Below, in pieces: positions 47,668 through 57,703 of a stretch of 64,000 nt of DNA. The translations under genes and the position numbers were made by a program. The stretch comes from Lucifuga dentata (taxonomy: Eukaryota; Chordata; Actinopteri; Ophidiiformes; Bythitidae), in assembly GCA_014773175.1 (NCBI GenBank), contig VXCM01005985.1, forward strand, positions 1-64,000, read 5' to 3'. The notes below the pieces were generated by a model. It saw only the letters and a program-made list of their open reading frames with translations. It ran no database searches and was not told the DNA's origin. Position 1 is the stretch's first letter. Each line of letters opens with the position of its first letter.

Positions 47668-48763
47668 NTTTTTTTTTTTTTTTTTTACAGCACATAGAAA
47701 TGCAGTAAAGACATGTATTTCCTCCTCATGCAGCTTGTAAGCAGCGTTAAAGTCTGATAGCATCGGCAGATATGATCTGACTTAATGCAGCCGCAGAACG
47801 GAGGGAATGCGGAGAGGGATGCGGGATTCGGCCGGACTGCGCAGCCTGAGAGCGATGAAGAGGAGCTCTGGGATCCGCTGGTTTTCCTGTAACACTATCG
47901 GCCATAATTGGCTGAGGAAGTCAGATTAAGATTGATGAGACATTAAAGTGGCTCTTTGGAGTTTAGTCGATCGATAAATATCCTGATTTGGAGAAGGTTT
48001 GGTTTGAGAGGAGACAAATGACTAACGGAGCTCACAGCGACGCTGATCTGAGAACATGGAGGATGAAGGAGAGGAGGAGGAGGAGGAGGAGGAGGAGGAG
48101 ACTGAAATAAAGATGTGATCACTATCAGCTGACCAGGGTCACAAAACCTCCCTCAAATTCTGGACAGTTATTACAACTTAAAAGCCAGATTGTAGTTTTA
48201 TTGCTCCTCTGTCTTTATTCAGCAGATAAAACTAAAATGAATTTCCATACCTTTTTTTTTTTTTTTTTTTTTTNCCTTTTTTTTTTTTTAGATTCTATCC
48301 CTCTTTTGACAACAATGACTAGGTACTGATTTCTAATGCGTGTCATATATCGGGGAAAAGGGTTAATTAATAGCGTTGGTGGAAACATTTATTTTAATAC
48401 AAACAAATATTTCGGGGTTTACACGTTTTTTTTTAATCCGTGATTCAGTTCAGATACAAATAGAGCCGAATTTGTTTATAGGCCTAATGTATGTCATCTA
48501 TATGCATATACTGTATGTGTTAGACCTGTGTGTAAAACATAAAGTTGTGTCGCTCTTTAATAGCACAATATATATTTTTGATATTCATCTGTATTTTTAT
48601 ATAAGGCTCTGATGATACCGTGTTGATGCTTATCATGGCGTCGCTCTGATGTCTGCTTATAGATTTGACCTCAGCCTGACAATATTAAAGCAGAATAGTA
48701 TCTTCTTTTTTAAATATTAATAAATTAATGTTAATAAATGAATGCCCTCCTCACGTTCTGCAG

Positions 48764-48900
48764 GCCCCGTGGTCCTGAGCAGCCCGGCTCAGCTTGTTGC
48801 CCCCGTCCTGGTGGCCCGTGGGACCCTTTCCATCACCAGCACGGAAATCTACTTTGAGGTAGAAGAGGATGACCCCGCCTTCAAGAGGGTCGACCCACAG
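48764..48900 (+). CDS. nbea: neurobeachin internal exon F (start of PH domain)
   Basis: It completes a Gly codon and continues PVVLSSPAQLVAPVLVARGT, then LSITSTEIYFEVEEDDPAFK and RVDPQ, in phase 0 at the donor gtaaga. The acceptor is ttctgcag. This is the beginning of the PH-like domain that packs against the BEACH domain; the VVLSxPAQLxAP and GTLSITxTEIYFEV blocks are typical. No further nbea exon was found between here and the window end, so the intron exceeds 15 kb and holds mab21l1 on the opposite strand. Confidence 0.95.
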
Positions 48901-49884
48901 GTAAGAACCCACCGTCAAGTTGCCATCCGGTTTAAAAGCCAGTCATTACATTATCAATTTAGAAATATTTAAGGTATAACAAAAGAAAGTGGATTTAGCA
49001 CGACGCGATGCACGTCATGAGTTATATTTTCTGTGCGCAATTTAGATTTTAAGCGATATTTTCTATTTTGTTGTTTTTAGTTACTTATATTATTTATGCT
49101 ATTTTAAAAATTATTATTTATAACAATCTTTTAGGTATATCCGTTAAATAATGTTGATATTTTGCTTAAAATATATTTTCGGATTTAACAGGCTTGTAGA
49201 GTTTCAGATATGTTGAAAATATTTTTTTGTGAAAATTTAGTTTTCCTTTTTTTTCTAATCTTTAGGCTGTCACGCACATTCACACACCCCGCAATTGTAC
49301 ATTTCCTCATATTATTTTGTGGCACTAGCTATTCCACTATTCTCAAAAAAATACATTTAATAAAACCATAATGGGACACAAATATAAACCAGTTTGTTTT
49401 ATTAGCTCTTTAAATTAAATCAAAGACAGAAATTTAAAAAAATCAGATCACAGATGTTATAATCCAGTGTATTTCAAGTGCATTTTTTTCAATTAAACTG
49501 TAATATATATACTATATATATTTTCTTATTTTCATTTTTTTTTTTATCATGTAGGCCGAAGCATGGTAAAGAGAAAAACAATCCAAAAATGCTCGAGTAC
49601 TTTAAATAATAATTCAAGTAAATTTATGGAATATTTGGAATAAATGTGATGGCCTACAATCAAAATGTAAACTTTAAAATTAGAAAATGTCCATTGAAAA
49701 CAGGTCAGACTATCACTGATGCAAATATAAATTAATCACGTTTCTACCAGATAAAGAAAAAGTTCCGAAATAGATTTAAACAGGTGGATCCTATTTACTG
49801 TCACAGAACAACATTCACAAGTTCAGACCACTGGAATCACAATCTATGAATGTATTTACAGTATAAAATGTACAGATGGGTGTT

Positions 49885-49890
49885 TTTATT
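49885..49890 (-). terminator. possible mab21l1 polyadenylation signal
   Basis: AATAAA on the minus strand, about 320 bases beyond the mab21l1 stop. The interval has no repeat and no other gene. Such hexamers are common in AT-rich introns, so this is only a candidate. Confidence 0.3.
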
Positions 49891-50207
49891 TTTTCCTTGT
49901 CACGGGGCTTTACTTTAAAGCATTTAAGGGACGTTTAGGATTTAGGCAAAGAAAAGAGACCACTTTCCTGATTAAAGTAGCCAATCATTTCAAGTTCTCC
50001 TAAATATTGAGGCTGCCAAAAGGTGCAGGAGGATCATCTCAAATTAATTGTTATAAAAAGTCATCTTGGAACAGGTTTGGCCAAAAACATATCAGAGGAC
50101 AGTCACATTTCACAAGAGTTTGAAAATGAGTTGGAACATGTTTCTGTCCGCGTCGGAGCTCGTTAGGCCTCTTTACCGGCGTTAAGAGGTGAGTAAGGCG
50201 TTTTACC

Positions 50208-51352
50208 TCAGAGCTTCTCCAGGCTTTTGGGGTTGGTCAGTATTTCTCTTGCCAGGCGCCAAGTCTGTTTGGCTGCGTTCTCTAACGCAGAATGAGGTTT
50301 TCCTTGAAACAAATCTAAATTGGGCAGGAAATAATGCGGGCACCTTCTGCACTGCAAACACGAAATAAGCTGCAATAGAATCCCGTTCAACCGGTCACCG
50401 AGGCAGTTCTCATCCCAGTCCGACTCTCTGGGATGCTTCTCACACTCGTAGGAAACCAAACTTTTCATGTGGTAGTTGTTCAGAGGTTGTCCGGGTAGTT
50501 CAAGGTGACGGTCGCGTAACGTTTTGAGGACCGACAGGCATTTCTTCCTGCATCCGCCCAGCAGCAGCCGGTTCTCGGCCTCGGCGAACTGCAAGACCCA
50601 GGCGTCGCTCTCCGCGGAGCTCTGCTTGCCGTTCAGCGAGTAACACTCTTTGGATAAAAGATTGAAACCTTCTGCTTTGACTTCGGCCACCCGGTTCGGT
50701 CCCGGCCAGGGGATGTGCGGCAGAGGCCAGTGCGCGGCGCTCCGCGGCCAGATCCCGGTGCATTTGAAAGCCGGCGTGATTTGCACCACGTATCTGTCTC
50801 TAACGCGTAACTTCACCTCACTGGTGTCAGCGACCATTTTGACAACATCTCTATAGCTGCATTTATCCACCGCCTGCGCCACCAGAGTCTGAAATCTCGA
50901 TCGGATCTTGCGCGCCGAGAGGTAACCGGAGGCTGTGATGAATTCAACCCACAGAGACATGCTCCTCTTGCGGCCGTCGCTGAGCTTCAGCACGGCGCAG
51001 CCCGGGAGAGANCCCACAGAGACATGCTCCTCTTGCGGCCGTCGCTGAGCTTCAGCACGGCGCAGCCCGGGAGAGAGCCGTCATCCACAAAGTTGAATAC
51101 TCCCATCTGATTCAGATACAGAACAACCTCGAACTCGGTCGGTGATATGACCTCCAGTCCCTCGAAACGGTTATCCATCTCGCTGAGAGAGCTGATGAAC
51201 CGGGGCTCCTGCACCTCCACCTCCTTCAGGACATCCGAAACCACCTTGCACACCTCCCGGATGGTCTTGGAGATGGCGGCTTTTCGAGACTGGCATTTCT
51301 CGTTGTAGTATTTGTTGAGGTGGTACACCAACTTTGCCTGGGCGGCTATCAT
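50208..51352 (-). CDS. mab21l1: Mab-21-like protein 1, single exon, apparent frameshift caused by an assembly join
   Basis: A MAB-21 family protein with a cGAS-like nucleotidyltransferase fold, needed for eye and other organ development in vertebrates and thought not to act as an ordinary enzyme. The start MIAAQAKLVYHLNKYYNEKC and the end ILTNKSLEKL-type tail (NPKSLEKL, then TGA at 50208-50210) match MAB21L1. HLNKYYNEK, SYECEKHPRESDWDEN and SLEKL separate it from MAB21L2. As given, the frame breaks at N 51012 because 50948-51011 and 51013-51076 are the same 64 bases. Deleting one copy and the N leaves 1080 nt, exactly 359 codons plus stop, the family length. The frame stays open for 27 more codons upstream to an ATG at 51433, but the family start at 51352 was chosen. 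It is nested antisense in an nbea intron. Confidence 0.95.
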
Positions 51353-51479
51353 GTTAGGGCAGAGATCCGGGTTATACACCGGAGTCTCGCAGTAAGCCGA
51401 GGGATCCAACGCGGCTGTTTGTACGGGAGCCAATTTTAGAGAAGAAAGAAAGCTATTTAAAAAGAAAAAAAGATGTCTG

Positions 51480-51485
51480 TTTATA
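51480..51485 (-). promoter_or_regulatory. possible TATA box for mab21l1
   Basis: TATAAA on the minus strand, 128 bases upstream of the chosen start codon. The distance would allow a 5' leader of about 100 bases. There is no transcript evidence in the sequence, and an AT-rich stretch nearer the gene (51454-51460) is a weaker alternative. Confidence 0.3.
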
Positions 51486-54258
51486 AGACAACTAGTCGAA
51501 GATGTGCACAGAGCACATGTGTAATAATCAGATCATAACATGCAGCTGTTATTACATGCAGGAATGCACGAAGCGTCTGATTAAAAGTCCATTTCAGCTT
51601 TGTGAGGTTGAGTAAAAATCTCCTGGTTTTTCTCTGATCTCTGAGCCACTTGAGTCCTAACAGCGCGGAGAGGAGTGTGTCCTCCTGACGCAGCCGGTTT
51701 GCTGTGTTTTACAACACGGAGATACACACACACTCTTTATTATAAGGGAGGAGTTGAAACCAAGATGTCCAATCGCTGTCCGATGCGTCACCGCTTCCCA
51801 GTTTATCGAAAACAAATTCATCCCTGGGTGTTATATACAAGTAAAAAGTACAGGTAGATACAGAGAGGAGGAACACCTACGCACGGAGAGGAAAACAGCA
51901 TCTTCCTGCTTTCTGCCCGGACTGCTGCTGCTTTTAGTCTGATTCAGTCAGATGATGCAGTAGGTGCGTTTAGATTTGCTGAAGCCTCTTTTAAGAGCAC
52001 ATTTTGAGAGTTCCTGTTGTTATATAAATTATATTTTAGACTGTTTTCTTTTTCTTGTTTGGACTGGATTTATTTTTTTCTCAAATAGGGCAAATGAGTT
52101 AAAGTTGTTAGGGATAGAATATAAAATATATTTTTATTTTTCTTATCTTGCGTTTTGTTTTTAACCCAAGCTTGTGAATAAAATAATGGTTCTTTAATTA
52201 TTGGGCCTCTCTGGGATAAAAGTACATTTAATGAACAGAAAGAGGAAAGCTTAATATGGCACGATTTTTTTTTTTTTTTTTTTTTTAATTGAGTTTCTGA
52301 CGGGAAATTATCCTGATTTTTCACGACTGACGCTAAAATCCAGTTAATATCTTGAAGAGGCGGATTTCTTGGATTTTATTGTGCAGAGAACAACCTGTAA
52401 TCTGCTGTTACTCCTGCCAGCATTTTTCAAGCATTTGTTGTAATTATATTTTATAATAAGTAAGGGCTAAAACAAAAACGGTATTAAGTGTAGTTTTATG
52501 TGTATTAATGTTTTATTGTGAAATTATCAATAATATATGAATGTATCGTTCTGATTTTTCTTTATTGAATTACAGTTTTAATGTAAAAATACTTGTAGTA
52601 TTGGAAGTTATTTCTTAATTTATATTTTAAATAAATGCAGCATAATTATTAAAATGGAAGGAGTCACATTAGTATATATGCAAGCCCTCTACCAAGAAAA
52701 TAATGTTAAACATTTATTTACTTCAGCAAAGATAATTAAAAAAATACATACACTTTTGTAAATATTCCAGAAATTAAGGAGTCTAAATGATGAAAATGCC
52801 TTTTTTTTTTTCTTGTTTTTTTTTTTTTATAGGGACTTAAATGGTTGAGCCCTGTGGTGCATTAGTGGGTTTTTTTTTTAGATACAGCTGCTGGTTTTTG
52901 ATGCAGATGATGATTGAAAATAAAGAGATCCTGCTCTAAACCCTCTCTGGCTCTCATCATTGCACCATGTCAGGAGGTACAGCTCCTGCTTTGAAGAGGA
53001 CTTCAAAAAGCGATAATGCTGCACGGATCAGATAAGGAACACAAAGGCATTTACACTCAGCTCCACTGCAGACATTATGAGGGCAAATCGCAGCTCTTCA
53101 GCCCTGACTTTGACTACACGGATGCAGCTGAGCGGGAGGTGGCGTGTGCGGGGAGGAACCCTGATAGATAGGTGACTCCCATTATCATCGCAGTCTGTCA
53201 CGGACACGCTGCCAGTAGCTTCTTGGCAGGTTCAAGTGATAATTTCACACTGTTACCAGGCAGAAATTACAGATATAGGGCCACAGCTTTTTATTGTGGA
53301 ACATGAGGGAGGTTTCACAAGAAGATTTTAAAGAATAAGTCGCTGTTATGGGTTCATAACAATGATACAGGCTTGATTAGATTTTACAATTGTAAGCTCA
53401 TATTTTTTTTTTCAGGGAATATGGAGAATATTGTGGATGGTTTTCATGTGGTGAGAGGTAGCTAAAAGCCTCCCCCTCTCAGGCTTTGATAGTTCTTTCT
53501 TTTTCTTTCTGTGGCTCAGCAGGTACTTGCCTTTTATTGGAACCAGACTAGCCTCACTTTTCAGGCTATCTCACTTTGAGTCATATCTCAGAATCCAGTT
53601 GCAAGTTTGAGTTTGTTCCCCAGCCTTTGGCCATCGTGTGCATGATAGAAGGGGGATTCTCATTGAGATTATCACCTCTTAATAGAAAGCATGTGTCTGC
53701 ACAGATCACAGAGTAACTCAACCTGTTCCTGCAGTTTCCAGAGTCCAGCAGTTGTCAGGTTTGGCCTGAGACAATCCAATCTTCTTACCCATTTCTTTGC
53801 TATTACAACATTGCAAGCTTTGTTGCTTTCCTGGCCATCCCGCTAGGCTATTGGAGGCCCTGCAGTGTGATATATGAGGCTGTGACTGCAGCTCAAGCCT
53901 GTTTCTGACCCAACAAAACGCATGCATGATTGCGTAAATCAATACAATGACTTCTACTTCCCCTAATTTTGCACAAGCATGTGACCCTGTTTTGAAGGCC
54001 TCTTTGTTTTCCACAGCATGCCTCTACACTTATTCATTTTTTTCTCCACCATTTTTCTTTTTTCCTTTCTTCTTGTAAGACTGATCCTCCTGTTAACATG
54101 GTGGCTAAGGGCAGTAGTTCTTGTTTGATGGGTAAAATCGGTCTTTGATGACATCATTCATGCTTAGAGTGATGTGAAATCATGTTCCAGTGATTGTTGC
54201 CAGAGTCATTAAATGTGTTTTGCTGTATTTTCTATGGAGGCACTTTATGGAGTATTTA

Positions 54259-54634
54259 CACTGCAGGCCAGAAGTTTGAGGCCACCCCCAGATTTTAAAA
54301 AAATCATTAAAACACTGTTTGTTTTACAATTTATTACACAGGAAATGACAAAAATACATAAAATAAATGTAAGTAATTAGTTTTCAAGAAGAATTAGTCA
54401 ACCAGAGCACATTATGTAGCCACTCTGGCTACAGAAATGATTTTTCATGAAGGCATCAGTCTGTATTAGTGCAGCACTTCTGTTGTGTTCCAACTCCCTG
54501 CTGATGTGTTTTAACATTCTATTCCTGCTGTCTGCCTTCTCCCACATCATTATGGATTCACTTTACACAGTTTATCTTTACACAGTCTGCTCATGCTGAA
54601 TGTGGGGGTGGCCTCAAACTTCTGGCCTGTAGTG
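54259..54634. mobile_element. Tc1/mariner-like MITE with TA duplication
   Basis: 376 bp. The ends are CACTGCAGGCCAGAAGTTTG and CAAACTTCTGGCCTGTAGTG, inverted with one mismatch, and TA lies directly outside both ends (54257-54258, 54635-54636). There is no transposase frame. It is the only transposon recognised right of 44.3 kb. Confidence 0.85.
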
Positions 54635-57572
54635 TAGACCCATAATTTAGTCATACATATGTGTGTGTAAATACATAAACAAAGCTATTGTAAACAATCG
54701 GATTGAGTTGATTGATTGATTTTAATATAAAATACTGTATGTAGTCTGTAATTAAAATAAAATAATAATTTTTAAAAAATTGGAGTTTTGTGTTTAAAAA
54801 AATGCTCTGTCAAAGTTCCAATTTATTTGTTTAATTTGACAAATAAAATCATCTGTTGGTCCACCTTCATATTTTATAAGGAAAGCTTTTGACATCTCAC
54901 ATTAATTAGTTTCTTCATATCGTAAAAATTCATTAAGGTTCAATTATCTGTAATATCTATTGGCTTCATCATAATGTTAGTGTACCATGCAGCTTAAAGC
55001 TGGATCAAGGCCTTTATCACCAACAACGTCTCCTAACTGGATGACATTTTTCAATTTTATAATCCTATTACGCAAGAACAAATAAGGTTTGCCATATGCT
55101 ATTACATTAAATTTCTGGGGTCATTTAGTTAAAAGGGATCTTAAGATGAATCTACACAAAGGGAGTTAACTTACCCTCTCAACTCTAAGCCAATGTGCAG
55201 ATTAGTCAAAGTGGATTTAATGACGTGACACATTTCTGTATAAATCAGATTATAAGCAATGTCACGTCACACATGTGACATCAGCACCGGTTCTCAAACT
55301 GTGAGAATAATACACTTTAATCTCAGGGGATAGTCTCTCATTTTGATCCAATTTCTACAATTTCATTTGTCACAAAATGAAATTGTCATTGGGATTTTTA
55401 ATAACAGAACATTTATTATTCCAGGCAATATGGCGTCTCTGCAGGAGGCCAGTTAATTTCTGGGCCCTGAGCCTCGTTGCAGCCCCCTTTGGATTGTGTC
55501 CATTCATTTGTTTTATTCTCTGCTGTGTATTAGCAGCCTCCTCCTGAGAAGTCAGGGAGCCGGACAGCATCGCCAGAGGCTCTCAGAGACCCTCCAGCCA
55601 TCAACCCACCAGGCTCTGTTTGCCATCAAACTGGCCCCATGAGATACAAAAAAAAAACAAACTTATCACCCTGATGGATATTTTCTGAAAACAGAAAGGT
55701 GGAGAGAAGTGTAAATTATGAAAATTAATTGATTGTCTCAGCTTCATTTGGCCCCTTCACCCCTCCCCTCTGCAATATGGTACGCTTGTCAGCCTTTGTG
55801 ATAAATTACATGCATGTATTTGCATGAATTTAGCATTAATACAATTCAGGTTTTATTTGCCAAAAAAAAATAACAATCCAGAAAATATGTGGTGTGTTCA
55901 CAAGAGGAAATACAGGATGAGACGGTGCACTTATAGGCGATGTTGGCAGGGTGCAGGGAAAGTGCTGGTGCAGGGGTTTCTGCTCTTTTTATTAGCACGC
56001 GGTTTAGCATTGCATTTTGTTGTACATGACATTGCTAAACATTATGTGCAGACTGGAGCAACATCGCGGCTGTTTTATTATTACTCTGTTCAGCATGTTT
56101 ATTCCTGTTGTTGCTACAGATTCTTACAGCTGAGTTTGTCCTCAAAGAATCGACCACTTTAATGTATTTTTGTATTTCAAGGAGTTCTGCCTGCTTAGTT
56201 TCCATCTTGTCAGTTTGCAAAAGGCAACAATTCACCAGCATCGGAGCGATTAATCTTAATGTCTGTGATACGTCTGCCAGCTAAAGGTGGGCTCTGTAAT
56301 CATCTGCCCACTGACCCCATGATGCTCGTCCACACCGTCTCCACCGTGGCCCTTGTGTCCTATCAGTAATTTCAGATTTCAGACTCGCTGCACGTCACTT
56401 CTGTCCCTAACGTCACATGATCTTCTTAAAAACACTGGAAAACAGTAGGAATGGAAGAATTAAGGTTTGCGGCTGTAATCAAACGCTGCTGGTAAGGTCT
56501 GTGATGAAATTAGGCGATGTTGCCTAAATAAGGGATGAAGGGTTCATAATTGCCAGTCCTATAGATCTGAGGTTCTGGGGTGCCAACTGTCAGAGCGGGG
56601 CTAATGATGACAAATGTCTCTCTATGCAGATTGCTGCAGCAGCACGGTGTGCAGCTGAGAAAGAACAAAAAAAATAGTCAGGCCTAATAAGAGAAAGCTT
56701 GTGCACGCATATTCAGTGTCCTACATGAGAATAAACCGTGGAAGCTGATGGCAGCTAAAGCTTTAAAAGGATTCAAGCAAGATATTGTTTAAAGTACCTC
56801 AAATTGAGGATTATGCTGCAGTATTTATGACGACTATTATTCGTTTATTGCTCTCAATCTGAAGTATCATAACTATTTATGAGTTAAATTAATTCATTGA
56901 ACAAAAATAGAAACTCTGATTTACTTTAATTGTCCTTTGCTAAGTGTTATCGCAATATTTAGCCAAACAAGCCATAAATCTGAAAGAGAGAAGATGTAAG
57001 AAGATGTAATGTTCTTGTATGAAGTTTGATGCTTTGGTGATTATTATGCAAGAAATCAAAGTTGTAACCTTGCAAGTAAGAACGACCCAACTCTGTGCTG
57101 ATGCATGTAACTTTAAAACTGTTCAACGTGGCTTTTAAAACAAAATCTTTTTGTCTTTTTAAAGCGTGCTCCACTTTAACCGCCTCTATGCCACAGAGCC
57201 ATAAATCTGATTTCACTTACTCTGACGTAAAGCTCACGCTAATAAAAGAGCAAAACCCAGAGTGTTGCATGGCCAGATTTCCCCAATTTGTTGCATGAAT
57301 GGCTTTTGAAAGGGTCCCTCTTTGTACAAAGGGAGTCTCGTCTTTGTTTGGTTTCGCCCCATCTGTGTCATCTGGTGGTCTGTGTGAGAGGGCGGCGTCT
57401 CGGGGTGCTCCCCAGCGGCGTTGCCAGTTGTTTTATGGACTCGGTGGAGTGGTGCTGGGAGTTCATAAGTTGGCCGGCTCATTGTGCGCTGAGGCCAGCT
57501 GACACGTGTGAATTGACTCCAGCATATTGACAGATCATTTCCATTAATGAATTGGAGGAGTCCGCCTTGTTT

Positions 57573-57703
57573 CACTCTGTGATTTATGCTCCGGCTTCAT
57601 CATTGTCGGAGCTTCGGGGTTAAGTAACGGCCCCCAGNCACTCTGTGATTTATGCTCCGGCTTCATCATTGTCGGAGCTTCGGGGTTAAGTAACGGCCCC
57701 CAG
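57573..57703. other. assembly join with 65-bp duplicate
   Basis: 57573-57637 and 57639-57703 are identical on either side of N 57638. The sequence is non-repetitive and otherwise looks like possible conserved non-coding DNA, so the duplicate could mislead enhancer analysis. Confidence 0.9.

Larger units (their letters stand above)
41548..48763 (+). other. nbea: nbea intron E-F, 7.2 kb
   Basis: A phase-1 intron. The left part holds a diverged TTAA-family relic with an insertion (41832-42795) and a gapped reverse copy (43837-44266). From 44267 to 48763 there is no recognisable transposon, only simple repeats (ATG, CTC, TG, AAT, GGA). The 106-codon frame at 45509-45826 has no recognisable domain and was not called. 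Confidence 0.8.

Noticed and set aside
48764..51352. lrba with nested mab21l2 (the paralogous locus)
   Set aside because: The nbea exons have KSKKVFRSQ and LLQEKEMDNL, and the nested gene has HLNKYYNEK, SYECEKHPRESDWDEN and SLEKL, all of the NBEA/MAB21L1 type.
50208..51433. mab21l1 as a frameshifted pseudogene
   Set aside because: The only break is at an N flanked by a 64-base exact duplicate; without it the frame is complete at the family length.
53718..54014. 98-codon minus-strand frame in the right intron
   Set aside because: No recognisable domain, splice context or codon pattern; could be a chance frame or an old repeat, so not called.
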